Assembly: GCF_947241125.1 (NCBI RefSeq)
Contig: NZ_OX365700.1
Coordinates: 3,852,461 to 3,916,460, forward strand
Direction: 5' to 3'
DNA from: Nitrospira tepida
GTDB lineage: Bacteria; Nitrospirota; Nitrospiria; Nitrospirales; Nitrospiraceae
Length of the DNA stretch: 64,000 nt
Numbering within the stretch: the first letter of the stretch is position 1; each line of letters opens with the position of its first letter. The position numbers and the translations under genes are program-made. Positions 7,590 to 17,108 of this stretch are shown here, one piece after another. Under the pieces are notes generated by a model. That model searched no databases and was not told the origin of the DNA. It saw only the letters and a list, made by a program, of their open reading frames with translations.

Positions 7590-8549
7590 CTACCCCTGAC
7601 CATGCACCTGGATCTGCCGGCTCCGATAGAGCCGCCTCGCGTTCAACCCGGCCTCTTCCGCCTCCCGGTCTTTGCCGGCTTGGCGATACAGCTCGGCCAG
7701 CGCCGCCAGCGCGGCCGCCTCGCCCGCATTCTTGCGCATGACCTGGTAGAGGGAGGAGGCCTGCCGTCCGAACTCAATACCCTCTTCGATACGGCCCAGC
7801 TCGCCGGCCGACTGGGCCAGCCTGAGCCGGAGCTTCGCTTCCCGCATTCCGTTTCGCTCTGCCTCGGTGAGGCGGAGACTTTCCGCATAGGTCCGTTGCG
7901 CCTCCTCGTACCGCCCCATCAACCAATGGATGTCGCCCAGCGCGAGCAGCACGTTCGCCTCATGGCCACCGGCCTGGCGGGCCTGCGCCTCCCCCCGTTC
8001 CCGCTCCAGCATGGCCAGCCCTTCTTCCACACGACCCTCCTGCACCCGCAACAGAGCCAGTTGCACGACCGCCACGTGGCGTCCATTTGAGTCCTGAAGA
8101 CGATCATGCAGCGTGACGGCCTCCATAAGAGATTGCTCGGCTTCTCTGTCATGCCCGAGTCGGGCCGCCAACCGTCCGGTGGCCAAGGCGGCATCGGCGC
8201 GCACACGAAGGGCCCCCTTGGTCCCCAACAGTTTTGTTGCCTCCTGTAACGAGGTATAAGCCTCGCGCACCTGTTCCCGCCGTTCCTGAACACCGGCCAT
8301 CTTCACCAACGCGGCCGCCTGGCCGCCCTTCTGCTCCGCCTGACGATACGCCGACAAGGCCAGTTGGTAATAGTTCAACGCTTCCTGGAAATGATCCTGC
8401 GCGTCATGGAGTTGTCCGATCCGCAGCAACTCATCGCCCGTCAGGGTGCGGACGGAGGACACGGGATGCCGCCATGTCTCAGGGACGGACCAGGCCGGCG
8501 AAGGAACGACGAGGAAGAGCGCGAAGAGCATGAGGCACAACATCGTCAT
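7590..8549 (-). CDS. Exported TPR-repeat protein
   Basis: This 319-residue protein has an N-terminal signal peptide (residues 1-20, cleavage near PAWS-VPE). Seven or so tetratricopeptide-like helical repeats follow, with typical G.Y..A/A..Y..AL patterns (for example AQDHFQEALNYYQLALSAYRQ and LMGRYEEAQRTYAESLRL). TPR arrays are protein-binding scaffolds. A periplasmic role in assembly or secretion is likely, but the partner is unknown. It lies downstream of the ligase gene on the same strand, about 125 bp apart, so co-transcription is possible but unproven. Confidence 0.8.
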   Translation of the reverse strand: MTMLCLMLFALFLVVPSPAWSVPETWRHPVSSVRTLTGDELLRIGQLHDAQDHFQEALNYYQLALSAYRQAEQKGGQAAALVKMAGVQERREQVREAYTSLQEATKLLGTKGALRVRADAALATGRLAARLGHDREAEQSLMEAVTLHDRLQDSNGRHVAVVQLALLRVQEGRVEEGLAMLERERGEAQARQAGGHEANVLLALGDIHWLMGRYEEAQRTYAESLRLTEAERNGMREAKLRLRLAQSAGELGRIEEGIEFGRQASSLYQVMRKNAGEAAALAALAELYRQAGKDREAEEAGLNARRLYRSRQIQVHGQG

Positions 8550-8674
8550 GGCGCGACCTCTTCATGCAGCCGATGCATCCCAATCCACGCATCCCGGTGA
8601 GCATTGACGAAGAGACAAGACACCCACTCTACTCTGTCCGTCGGATCCGGCGCAACGAAGAGTCGAAGTCGCCG

Positions 8675-10243
8675 CTACGCGCGTTGTCGCTCGTACAGTT
8701 CGATCACCGTCTGAATCGTGTCCGCTTCTACGGCCGGCTTGTCCGGCCGATAGCGAATCACCCGCGCGAAGCGCAGCGCCAGGCCGGCGGGATAGCGCGG
8801 CGACTCCTGAATCTCATTGAAGGCGATCTCCGACACCAACTCAGGCTTCACATGGACCGTCCACTCGTCGCGGTGGGTTTCGAGGGCCAGCAGCTTCTCC
8901 GTTTGCCATTGCAGCATGTCATCGGTCAAACCCTTGAAGGTCTTGCCCAACATCACGAACTGTCCGCTCCGGGGATCGCGCGCGCCCAGATGGAGATTGG
9001 AGAGCCAGCCCTGGCGGCGCCCGTGCCCCCATTCCGCTGCCAGGATGACGAGATCGAGCGTGACCGCCGCCTTGAGCTTGAGCCAGTGAAATCCACGCTG
9101 CCCGCTGACATAGGGCGCCGTCAACGATTTGGCCATCACCCCCTCGTGCCCCGCCTCCAAGGCCCGGCGGAGAAAGCGTTCGGCCTCCTTGGGCTGGCCG
9201 GTCACGAGCCTCGGCAACAGCGACGACGCGGGCGCCACCCGCGCGAGAAGATTCATCCGTTGTCGATACGGCACCGTCAGCAGGGGGCCTTCCCCATCGA
9301 GGTAAAGACAGTCGAAGAAAAACGACGAGAGCAGAATCTCCTGACGCAGCGCCGCCACATCCTTGATGCGACCCAACCGTCGCATCGTGATCTGAAACGG
9401 CCTGGGCCTGCCGTCCGGCCGGAGCGCGATAGCCTCCCCCTCCAAGACGAGGTCGCGCGCCGGCAGACCCTGTACGGCCTCCACAATCTCTGGCACACGA
9501 TCCGTCACATCTTGAAGCTGGCGGGTGAACACCCGCACCTCTGGGCCGCTCTTGTGCACCTGGATGCGCGCCCCATCCAGCTTGTATTCAAACGCCGCCT
9601 CTCCGAGCCGCGCCAAGGCTTCCGGCACGTCCTCCACGCTGTTGGCCAGCATCGGGGCGACCGGAACCAGCAATCGCAACGTGAAGCGATCGAGGCCGGC
9701 CTGACCTTCGGTCAATGCGGCCCGCGCCACCTCGCCGATGTGGCCGGCAAAGGCCGCGGCCTGCCGGACATCGCTGGGCGGCAACGTGGCCGCCTTGGCG
9801 ACGGCTTCGAGCAGCAATCCTTCCAAGGCACCTTGACGCAATTCGCCGATCAGTAATTGCGTCAAGAACCGGCGCTCGTCACCCGTCGCCCGCTGGAAGA
9901 GTTGCCGCAATGACCGGACACGACGCTCCGACGATCCGGCGCCGCTCTCCGCCGCGATAGCCACGAAAGCCCGGTCCACCTCGGCGAGGGTGAGCGGCGC
10001 CTCGTCCCGCGGAATCAGATCGGCTTCGGTCTGGGCGACGGTCAAGGCCTGCTCGATCACGCGCCAGCCGATTCCGATCTTCCCCTGACGCAACAACCCG
10101 GCGAGATAGAGGGCGGCTAGTTCCGTCTCCTCGCCCTCGGGTGAAGCCTGCCGGAGGCACTCTGCCAGCAGAGCGATCTTTTCGGTCTTTTTGGCCGTCG
10201 CGCGCACCTTGGCCACGGCTTCGACCAGCCGAGCGAGTTGCAT
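8675..10243 (-). CDS. lig: ATP-dependent DNA ligase
   Basis: This 522-residue ligase is of the archaeal/bacterial ATP-dependent type. It has an N-terminal helical DNA-binding domain (about residues 1-200), then the nucleotidyltransferase domain with motif I EYKLDGARIQVH (catalytic Lys), motif IV EGVMAKS, motif V HWLKLKA, and a C-terminal OB domain (WGHGRRQGWLSNLHLGA onward). Such enzymes act in repair alongside the NAD-dependent LigA. The ATG at 10243 is preceded by a TATAAT box only 7 nt upstream, so the message may be leaderless. Confidence 0.93.
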   Translation of the reverse strand: MQLARLVEAVAKVRATAKKTEKIALLAECLRQASPEGEETELAALYLAGLLRQGKIGIGWRVIEQALTVAQTEADLIPRDEAPLTLAEVDRAFVAIAAESGAGSSERRVRSLRQLFQRATGDERRFLTQLLIGELRQGALEGLLLEAVAKAATLPPSDVRQAAAFAGHIGEVARAALTEGQAGLDRFTLRLLVPVAPMLANSVEDVPEALARLGEAAFEYKLDGARIQVHKSGPEVRVFTRQLQDVTDRVPEIVEAVQGLPARDLVLEGEAIALRPDGRPRPFQITMRRLGRIKDVAALRQEILLSSFFFDCLYLDGEGPLLTVPYRQRMNLLARVAPASSLLPRLVTGQPKEAERFLRRALEAGHEGVMAKSLTAPYVSGQRGFHWLKLKAAVTLDLVILAAEWGHGRRQGWLSNLHLGARDPRSGQFVMLGKTFKGLTDDMLQWQTEKLLALETHRDEWTVHVKPELVSEIAFNEIQESPRYPAGLALRFARVIRYRPDKPAVEADTIQTVIELYERQRA

Positions 10244-10250
10244 GGGGACT

Positions 10251-10256
10251 ATTATA
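10251..10256 (-). promoter_or_regulatory. Possible -10 box giving a leaderless ligase transcript
   Basis: On the minus strand TATAAT ends 7 nt before the ligase ATG, so transcription would start at or within a base or two of the start codon. The expected -35 region is weak. No ribosome site lies between box and ATG. Confidence 0.45.
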
Positions 10257-10435
10257 CTCGGTGACGCGAATTTCGATGTTGGCGGAGGACGGGAAGAACT
10301 TGGGTGGTCGTGGCAGGAGCCAGTTTCAGTGGAGTGGATTGGCAGGGATCACCGGCTCGGCACGGTCAGCCCGAAAGGGAGACACGCCCACGGGCCTCCC
10401 TCCAGGCTTGCATCGGCTAGCGGCCGACGCTCTTG

Positions 10436-11581
10436 TCAGTCGAGCTTGTTCTGCTCATTCTCAAAGCTGGGAGAGGGTGCGGGTGGTGGCTCGCCATGAT
10501 CGCCGCTTGGCCCCGCTCCCCCGGTCTCCTGCTCTCCCAGCGGGCCGGTGGACCGCTCGATCGGCCGTTGCTTGGCTCGCTTCTGCTCGTCCGCTCGCAG
10601 CGTCTCCATGTTCTGTACCAGAGTTTCGACCGCCGGCGAGAGATCCATCACGTCCGTCATGGAGACGTCCGGATGAATCTTGTACTGGTCGGTATTGACC
10701 ACCATCCGCTCCTGTCCTGTGGCGTCGCGCGCGACCTTTACAGCCGTCCAGGGTATGGGATGAAGGTGATGGTCGCTGTGAGCGAGGAGGATGACTGCGT
10801 ATTCAATCTTGCCCGTGGCAGTGTCCACGAGCAGATTATCCAGGGTTCCCACCCGTTCGCCTCGGAGGTTGGTGACAGGCTTTTGAATCAGGGTATTGCC
10901 CTCGTCGGACTTGAGCTTGCCGCGGCGCAGCGGGACCACCGCGTACTCCTTGGGCGGATAGCCTTGCCCGCCCGTCATGTCCAACACAGCGGGTTTGTCC
11001 TGTTCTCCGGGCATCGCCAGTTGTCCTGTGCCGGCGCTCGGACCGGTCGCCCTCGCTGCAGCCGGAGGTTGGCCGGCCAAGTACTTCAACGTGGTCACCT
11101 TCCCATTGTCATCGACCTCCGCCTTCACCTGATCCCCAACTCGAAAGTCGCAAGACCCGACTTGAAACCCGGACCCTCTGGCCGTCTCGTCCTCCCGTTG
11201 TCCCTGTCGCAGTTGCTGTTGACTGGCCTCGGGCGCTTGCTCTTTGGGAGTCGTGCGCTCGCTCGCCATCCGGTCCGCTTTCGCGGCCTTGCCCGATCGC
11301 GGGTTGGGCATTCCGGCACAATCCAGGTTCGTATCTCGGTTGACGATCAATCTGATCTGCTCGCCCGTATCCTTTTTTCTCACAAAATAGTAGCGGTCCT
11401 CGATCGTGGCGATGGAGCCTTCCACGAAATATTGGGCGCCGCCTAATGTGACTTGTGCATCGAACTCTTGCACTGACTCGTCGGTCTCTCCAGCATCTCG
11501 AGTGGCGGCGAATGCCGACGGCGCCGCCCCTTCGAGCACGAGACCGGAAAGCATCATGGTCATCAGCAGCTCCCGTGTCAT
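10436..11581 (-). CDS. Exported PRC-barrel domain protein
   Basis: This 381-residue protein has a signal peptide (cleavage near SAFA-ATR). An N-terminal domain contains AQYFVEGSIATIEDRYYFVRKK and two Cys residues (NLDCAGM, VGSCDFRVG) that could form a disulphide. A linker rich in Gln, Glu and Pro follows, then a PRC-barrel (KPVTNLRGERVGTLDNLLVDTATGKIEYAVILL). PRC-barrels are small beta barrels found in RNA-processing, photosynthetic and envelope proteins. The C-terminal tail is low-complexity. An AGGAGG site precedes the ATG. Role unknown; the export signal points to the periplasm. Confidence 0.75.
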   Translation of the reverse strand: MTRELLMTMMLSGLVLEGAAPSAFAATRDAGETDESVQEFDAQVTLGGAQYFVEGSIATIEDRYYFVRKKDTGEQIRLIVNRDTNLDCAGMPNPRSGKAAKADRMASERTTPKEQAPEASQQQLRQGQREDETARGSGFQVGSCDFRVGDQVKAEVDDNGKVTTLKYLAGQPPAAARATGPSAGTGQLAMPGEQDKPAVLDMTGGQGYPPKEYAVVPLRRGKLKSDEGNTLIQKPVTNLRGERVGTLDNLLVDTATGKIEYAVILLAHSDHHLHPIPWTAVKVARDATGQERMVVNTDQYKIHPDVSMTDVMDLSPAVETLVQNMETLRADEQKRAKQRPIERSTGPLGEQETGGAGPSGDHGEPPPAPSPSFENEQNKLD

Positions 11582-12012
11582 TCAGTCCTCCTTTCCTTTC
11601 TCAGGCACACCCCGAACTAGGGATGGTACCAGGTTCGATAGGCTTCTCCTCTCCTGCGGACGCAAGGCACAGACCATCGGACCCGCGAGAAGAATGCTCG
11701 TGTTATTGGGAAGATAGTTGCGCCGACTAACCGGGCGCGATCAGGTATGCGGGGAAGAGTTGTCTCGGTGCAACGTCGCGAGCCTTGGAAGCAGCCGTTT
11801 TCCGGCTGAATTTGGAACGATGAACAGCTTGTCCCTCATGGACAGCCTGTCCGGTCACCGATGGTCGCAGGTTCTCGCTACAACCAGTGCCTCCGGTCCG
11901 AATTTCGCCGTCCTCGCGGCATGCAAGATGCGTGGAACAGAATGATCAGGAGAAATTGCTGGCGTCTCCTCAGCCAACGAGTATAGTGTCGAAAGAAGAA
12001 TCCACTGTGAGT
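11582..12012. other. Divergent intergenic region, no gene seen
   Basis: About 430 bp separate the PRC-barrel gene from the divergent radical SAM gene. Short frames here show no recognisable protein. I see no strong repeat or hairpin. Confidence 0.45.
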
Positions 12013-13605
12013 ATGAGAACGCCGTACGCTCCATCGACCATCCGCCATATCCTCTGCATCTTTCCGCGCTATGCGCCGTCCTTCGGAACCTTCCACCATG
12101 CCTATGCCTTGCTCGGAGGCGTCCGGGCCTTCATGCCGCCGCAAGGATTGTTGCTGATCGCCGCCTATCTGCCTGAATCCTGGCGAGTCCGGTTCATAGA
12201 TGAGAACGCCCGGGCGGCCACCGACGACGACTTTCGCTGGGCGGACGCGGTGTTCGTCTCAGGCATGCACGTGCAGCGGCCCTTCATCGACGAGATTGTC
12301 CGCCGGGCGCACGCCTGCGGCCGCCCGGTGGCACTCGGCGGCCCGTCCGTCTCCAGTGCCCCCGAGCTGTACCCGGACGTCGATTTCGTCCACGTCGGGG
12401 AGATCGGAGATGCGACCGATCGGCTCATCGCGCTGCTGGACGGGCTCGGCGGCCGGCCCGCGCACCAGCACATCCTCACGACCGACAAGCGCCTCCCACT
12501 GGCCGAGTTCCCGATGCCGGCGTACGAACTCATCTCGCTTCCCGAGTACTTCCTTGCGAGCATCCAATTCTCCAGCGGATGCCCCTATACCTGCGAGTTC
12601 TGCGATATCCCTTCGCTCTATGGACGCGTCGCCCGGTTGAAGACGCCCGAGCAGATCATCGCCGAGCTGGATCGGCTGCGGGAGGGCGGCGCCGAGTCGG
12701 TCTACTTCGTCGATGACAACTTTATTGCCAACCCGAAAGCTGCGCGACACCTGCTCCCGCACCTGGTCGCCTGGCAGAAACACCATCGCTATCCGCTCCG
12801 GATCGCCTGCGAGGCCACGCTCAACATCGCCAAGCATGATCCCCTCCTCGACCTCATGCGCGAGGCCGGTTTCGTCACCGTGTTTTGTGGCATCGAGACC
12901 CCGGAGGCCGAGGCGCTCAAGGCGATGTCCAAGTCGCAGAACCTGCGCCTGCCGATTCTTGATGCGGTCGAAACCATCAACCACTACGGGATGGAGGTCG
13001 TCTCCGGGATCATCATCGGACTCGACACGGATACGCACGATACAGCCGACCGCGTTCTCGAGTTCATCCATGCCTCGCAGATCCCGATCCTGACGATCAA
13101 CCTGCTCTATGCGCTGCCGAAAACGCCGCTCTGGACCCGCCTGCAGGGCGCGGGCCGCCTCCGCCCCGAGGTAGGACGGGGCTCCAATGTGGACTTCCTG
13201 CTCCCCCACGACACCGTCCTCGGCATGTGGCGGCGCTGCATCGAAACCGCCTACGAACCCAATGCGCTTTACGCTCGGTACGCCCACCAGCAGCGGCACA
13301 CGTTCCGTCGTCGCCTCCGTTATCCCACGGACCCTCGCCGCCTCGCCCCGCACAGTATCCGGCGAGGGCTTGGCATCTTCGCGCGCATCTTCTGGCGCAT
13401 CGGCATCCTGGGTGCCTATCGCCACGCCTTTTGGGAGATGGCCTGGCGGACGCTTGGAAGAGGACGTTTTGAGGAGTTTGTCCACAGCGCGGTCGTGAGC
13501 CACCACCTCATCGAGTTTGCGCGCGAATGCCTGGTCAACCGGCCGGAGCCCTGCTTCTATGCGCCGTCGAGGGCGGCGGCCACGGATGCTGACGCCGCCG
13601 CCTAG
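12013..13605 (+). CDS. B12-binding radical SAM protein
   Basis: This 530-residue enzyme has an N-terminal cobalamin-binding-like domain (residues about 10-150: PPQGLLLIAAYLP, RFIDENARA, GGPSVSSAPELYPDVDFVHVGEIGD). The radical SAM core carries the Cys motif SSGCPYTCEFCDIPSLYGR, and the C-terminal region is of the DUF4070 type (YALPKTPLWTRLQ). Relatives methylate or rearrange lipids and other unactivated carbons, including hopanoid methylases, but the substrate here is not clear. I place the start at ATG 12013 (GTG 12007 is also possible) because upstream residues look non-coding. It shares CTAG with the convergent amine oxidase gene, each stop lying inside it. Confidence 0.85.
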   Translation: MRTPYAPSTIRHILCIFPRYAPSFGTFHHAYALLGGVRAFMPPQGLLLIAAYLPESWRVRFIDENARAATDDDFRWADAVFVSGMHVQRPFIDEIVRRAHACGRPVALGGPSVSSAPELYPDVDFVHVGEIGDATDRLIALLDGLGGRPAHQHILTTDKRLPLAEFPMPAYELISLPEYFLASIQFSSGCPYTCEFCDIPSLYGRVARLKTPEQIIAELDRLREGGAESVYFVDDNFIANPKAARHLLPHLVAWQKHHRYPLRIACEATLNIAKHDPLLDLMREAGFVTVFCGIETPEAEALKAMSKSQNLRLPILDAVETINHYGMEVVSGIIIGLDTDTHDTADRVLEFIHASQIPILTINLLYALPKTPLWTRLQGAGRLRPEVGRGSNVDFLLPHDTVLGMWRRCIETAYEPNALYARYAHQQRHTFRRRLRYPTDPRRLAPHSIRRGLGIFARIFWRIGILGAYRHAFWEMAWRTLGRGRFEEFVHSAVVSHHLIEFARECLVNRPEPCFYAPSRAAATDADAAA

Positions 13606-15245
13606 CCGACTCGCGCCGCGGTAAGGATGTCCTGTGCGGCTTGAATGCCGGAGAGTGCCGCGCCTTCCATGAAGCCTTGCCACTCGTAGAATGAATTCGC
13701 GTGCTCGCCGGCGAAGAACAGATTGCCGGCCGGCGTTCCCTCAAGGCCTGCGATCGTTGTGAACTGCCCGGGCCTGTAGCAGGTATAGCTGCCCTTCGAC
13801 AACGGGTTCGAAGGCCAATGCTCCAGATGCGCCAGATAGTCCGTACCGATTTTCGTGGCGGCTCCCAGCGCGCCGGGATACACCACGTTCAGATCTCCGA
13901 GAAATCGCGCGACTTCGGTCTGGAGGTCATTTTGGTTCAGACGAGCCCCGCGCGCGCCACTCGAATAATCAGTGAGGATGCCGCGGGTTGCCGTGCCGAG
14001 GGTCGGGTTCGTCTCCCAGGTGAGCTGATGATTCGGTAGATCGGAATAGGACGTGCCGTTGCTGCCGAGCGTCCTCCAGAGCCGGGTTGAGAACCCGACC
14101 ATCATTTTGGCGTTCGTCCCGTAGCCCAGTTGCCGGATCGCGTTCAGCTTCTCGGCCGACAGACCAAGGCTCGCATCCAGCTCGACCTCCCGCAAGATCG
14201 TGAACGGCAGCGTGAGCACGACGACATCGTGCGTCTTGACGATCGTCCGCGTCCCCTGGCTGAGCGTCAGTTCAATCCGCCCGGCCGCGGTGCGCCGCAC
14301 GCGCACGAGTTCGCTGCCGTACTCGATTTGTCCGGGGAGTTCTCCCGCCAATCCCTCCACGATGCGATCGTTCCCGTCGATCAGGTGATAGCGTTCGTCG
14401 CTGAAGACGCCGAAGGGCCTGAAATGCGCTCTCCGGTCGGCATGGATGAACAGGAGAAAGTTCAGGCAGCTTTGCTCATCCGCCGCGAGCCCGTATTCGG
14501 CCTCATAGGCTGCGACGATCGCGGCCTTCGCCACGGGGCCGGCGGGCACCCCTGCTCCATTCTGGCCGTCGAGGTAGGCCAGCAGGCTCGTGCGGTCGAG
14601 CTGCACATCCTGCGGCGTATGGGTCTCGGCCGTGACCTCTCGGGAGAGCCGATTGAGGTCGGTCCGCATCACCGCGACAAATTCGCGGAACTCTTCGACG
14701 ACCACTGCCTCGGCGTATCGTTGGCCTCCAAAATGATAGAAGACCTCGCCCGGCTCCTTCGCGACGTTCTCCTTGGCAAGCCCGAATCGTTGCGCATAGC
14801 CGAGCATGGTCTTGTGGAGATTGTCGATCAATTCCCCTCCCCGTTCCGCCACTTGGCCGGGAAGCACATTCCTCAACGACCAGCAGCGACCGCCAGCCCG
14901 CGCCGCCGCTTCATAGAGCGAGGCCCGGACGCCGCGCTGTTTCAGAGCATCGGCACAGGCCAAGCCGGCGAGCCCGGCCCCGACAATGCCCACGTCGAGC
15001 GAGGAGCCAGACGGGCGCGCCGCCCGAGCGATGCCGGAGGCTCCGGAGAGGAGACCCACGGCCGCCGCCCCCGCGAGCCCGGCACGATGGAGAAATTCGC
15101 GCCGGCTGATGATCTGCCGGGCCTGCCTGTTGGACAGATGCGACAGCAGCTCGATGGTGTCCGTATCCGAACGTCCAGGCGGCTTCGAAAGAAGCGCGGC
15201 TGTCAGCAGACGGGTGAAGCGGTCGAAAATAGGCGTTCGTGCCAT
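13602..15245 (-). CDS. Tat-exported FAD-dependent amine oxidase
   Basis: This 547-residue flavoprotein of the monoamine oxidase/L-amino acid oxidase family has a long N-terminal region carrying a twin-arginine signal (SRREFLHRAGLAGAAAVGLL, residues about 48-67), so it is exported folded with its cofactor. The FAD-binding motif DVGIVGAGLAGLACADALKQ follows, then GGRCWSLR. The C-terminal FAD motif is GNLFFAGEHANSFYEWQGFM. Substrate unknown; relatives oxidise amines or amino acids to imines with release of peroxide. It overlaps the convergent radical SAM gene by four bases at the stops. Confidence 0.88.
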   Translation of the reverse strand: MARTPIFDRFTRLLTAALLSKPPGRSDTDTIELLSHLSNRQARQIISRREFLHRAGLAGAAAVGLLSGASGIARAARPSGSSLDVGIVGAGLAGLACADALKQRGVRASLYEAAARAGGRCWSLRNVLPGQVAERGGELIDNLHKTMLGYAQRFGLAKENVAKEPGEVFYHFGGQRYAEAVVVEEFREFVAVMRTDLNRLSREVTAETHTPQDVQLDRTSLLAYLDGQNGAGVPAGPVAKAAIVAAYEAEYGLAADEQSCLNFLLFIHADRRAHFRPFGVFSDERYHLIDGNDRIVEGLAGELPGQIEYGSELVRVRRTAAGRIELTLSQGTRTIVKTHDVVVLTLPFTILREVELDASLGLSAEKLNAIRQLGYGTNAKMMVGFSTRLWRTLGSNGTSYSDLPNHQLTWETNPTLGTATRGILTDYSSGARGARLNQNDLQTEVARFLGDLNVVYPGALGAATKIGTDYLAHLEHWPSNPLSKGSYTCYRPGQFTTIAGLEGTPAGNLFFAGEHANSFYEWQGFMEGAALSGIQAAQDILTAARVG

Positions 15246-15609
15246 GCGCTGCTCCTGGTGGCGAAAGATCTACAGCCAAGCGGGCACTGTATACTCCGTT
15301 TCGGCCAGGCTGGGGAAGACCCAAGATGGGCCGCTTCTGAAAGGCAGTCTGCTGCTAGCGCTCCAAGAGATAATCAAAGGGCGGGGATGGAAACAAGTTG
15401 AAGCTGCGGCTCAGTTGGGGCTTGACCAAGCCGAGGTGTCCAAATTGCTGGCCAGCCGGATGGCCGGATTATTCATCGAACGCCTGGTGCACTTCCTTTC
15501 GCTGCTCGGCCAAGACGTGGAAGTCACGGTTCGCAAAGCCCCTCGTGGCCGACAGCGTGGGAGAGTGCTGACGAGACATGCTAGGAAGATGAGCAGAGTC
15601 GCTGGATAG
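15244..15609 (+). CDS. HigA-type XRE antitoxin-like protein, possibly decayed at 5' end
   Basis: The protein has a helix-turn-helix of the HTH_37/XRE type (LQEIIKGRGWKQVEAAAQLGLDQAEVSKLLASRMAGLFIERLVHFLSLLGQDVEV), typical of HigA-like antitoxins that bind operator DNA and a partner toxin. The only ATG that gives a normal length is 15244, which overlaps the start of the divergent oxidase gene. The segment before the helices lacks the usual sequence, and no toxin gene precedes it, so this looks like an orphan, partly eroded antitoxin. 121 residues. Confidence 0.55.
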   Translation: MRCSWWRKIYSQAGTVYSVSARLGKTQDGPLLKGSLLLALQEIIKGRGWKQVEAAAQLGLDQAEVSKLLASRMAGLFIERLVHFLSLLGQDVEVTVRKAPRGRQRGRVLTRHARKMSRVAG

Positions 15610-15819
15610 CGGAGCCAATTCCTCTCAATAGGCCGTTCTCGCTATGGGGTCGTGTCTACGCCCCCTGACAAAGAGTCCTACCGAATCGCTCCCAGAAAAC
15701 CCAGCAGAAGGAAAAGCAGGAGATTCCTGATGCGGTATCTCATCATGGGTCAGGGTGCGTCATGGCGTGTTGGCACCCGGTTGGCTCCACAAGAACACTG
15801 CAATAGACTAACCAGTGTT

Positions 15820-16977
15820 ATGAAACTCAGAAAAGCAAATAGAGTCGATGTCCTACACGCATACGCTGATGAAACAGGAAATACCGGGTTCAATCTATTC
15901 GATGCTTCCCAGCCTTCATTTTGGACAGGGACAATAGTCTCAACCTACGATCTTCATGCAGAAGCCAGGACTTTCGTTGATGAATTATGTCGTTTTTCAG
16001 GAGTAAAGGAGCTTCATGGAAGCAGTCTAGGGTTGGAAGGGATCGAGCAAATCGCGCCCCGGCTACAAACTTTCCTCGGCAGCCATGAATGCGAATATGT
16101 TTTTACAATGTTGGACAAGTGCCACCTCGCTGCTACTAAATTAGCCGACACCCTCCTGGACAGTTACCATAACAAAGGCGTCTCCCATCTCCATTACGTC
16201 TCACCCCTGCGAGCCTTCCTGGAATTGAGTCTAATCCCTCTCATAACCTACGGCGATAGAGTAACTTTCTGGAACGCGTACGAAAAGCTCGATCACGGTC
16301 AATTCAAAAAGGTACTTGAACGGTTGCAGGCAAGGGTAGTGGAAAAGGTGAGGGACGCTCGAGCCAGAGACCTACTCTCAGATGCACTTTCCTGGGCCAT
16401 ACGATACCCGGATGCGGTGCTAGTAGTCGGAAGAGACGACCTAGATTCGCCTAATCTGGTTACATTTATGTCACTCATTGACGAGCTGAGAGATTTCGCT
16501 AATGAGAAAAACGCCTTTCAAATAAAACTGATTCACGACGAGCAGAGCCAGTTCGGAAAGTCCATAGAATGGACCTTTGAAATGATGAAGAACTTACGAT
16601 GGAAACAAAAACGATCGCTGTTCCTAGAGACCTTCACAAGGGAGAAGAATTCTGCCTATAAAAGCCCCATCGATGTTTCTCCTTCCACAAATTCGCCAGG
16701 ACTGCAACTTTTGGATTTAGCCCTATGGATTACTAAACGATATGTAGAACGCCGCGTCCCGCCCTCTTGCCCTAATACGGTCTGTCTCGCCCGTGAGATC
16801 AGCCAACATGCACGCATCGTTCGTATCACGCTGAAGAGTTACCAGGAAAGAACAAGAAAAGCTTTTGATTCGATCATGAAAGCTGATTTCTCGGCTGAAC
16901 ACGCGCGGCAAGGGGAGATGATAATGCAAAGGAACGAACTGGCACGGCTCAAACGTATGGCCGAGAAGCCCGATTGA
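15820..16977 (+). CDS. DUF3800 domain protein, horizontally acquired
   Basis: This 385-residue protein opens with AYADETGNTGFNLFDASQPSFWTGTIV, the hallmark start of DUF3800 proteins, whose acidic residues suggest an RNase H-like nuclease fold. A second acidic patch is KLIHDEQSQFG, and LLDLALWITKRYVERR closes the domain. Many DUF3800 genes sit in mobile or defence islands, but no activity can be stated here. The gene is clearly more AT-rich than its neighbours and uses AGA and AAA codons freely, which points to recent transfer. I chose ATG 15820 over the in-frame start at 15652 because the domain begins just after it. Confidence 0.75.
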   Translation: MKLRKANRVDVLHAYADETGNTGFNLFDASQPSFWTGTIVSTYDLHAEARTFVDELCRFSGVKELHGSSLGLEGIEQIAPRLQTFLGSHECEYVFTMLDKCHLAATKLADTLLDSYHNKGVSHLHYVSPLRAFLELSLIPLITYGDRVTFWNAYEKLDHGQFKKVLERLQARVVEKVRDARARDLLSDALSWAIRYPDAVLVVGRDDLDSPNLVTFMSLIDELRDFANEKNAFQIKLIHDEQSQFGKSIEWTFEMMKNLRWKQKRSLFLETFTREKNSAYKSPIDVSPSTNSPGLQLLDLALWITKRYVERRVPPSCPNTVCLAREISQHARIVRITLKSYQERTRKAFDSIMKADFSAEHARQGEMIMQRNELARLKRMAEKPD

Positions 16978-17065
16978 CCTTTTTCTGGGGCCATTCTCAA
17001 ACCGAAGGTACGATCTGTAGCCTCAGTCTGCCGATGAAGCGTCAGCAGAGAGGCTCTTGTTCCAG

Positions 17066-17090
17066 AATGGTTCCCCGGCGGGGAACCATT
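17066..17090. terminator. Hairpin terminator candidate after the DUF3800 gene
   Basis: A perfect 11-bp stem (AATGGTTCCCC GGC GGGGAACCATT) lies 90 bp after the DUF3800 stop and 19 bp before the convergent small membrane protein gene's stop. It may serve both genes. Confidence 0.6.
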
Positions 17091-17108
17091 CATCTGGACC
17101 ATCAGGCC

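Noticed and set aside
14130..15401. 423-codon open frame antisense to the amine oxidase gene
   Set aside because: Shadow of the oxidase gene. Only its last part overlaps the antitoxin-like region, in a different frame.
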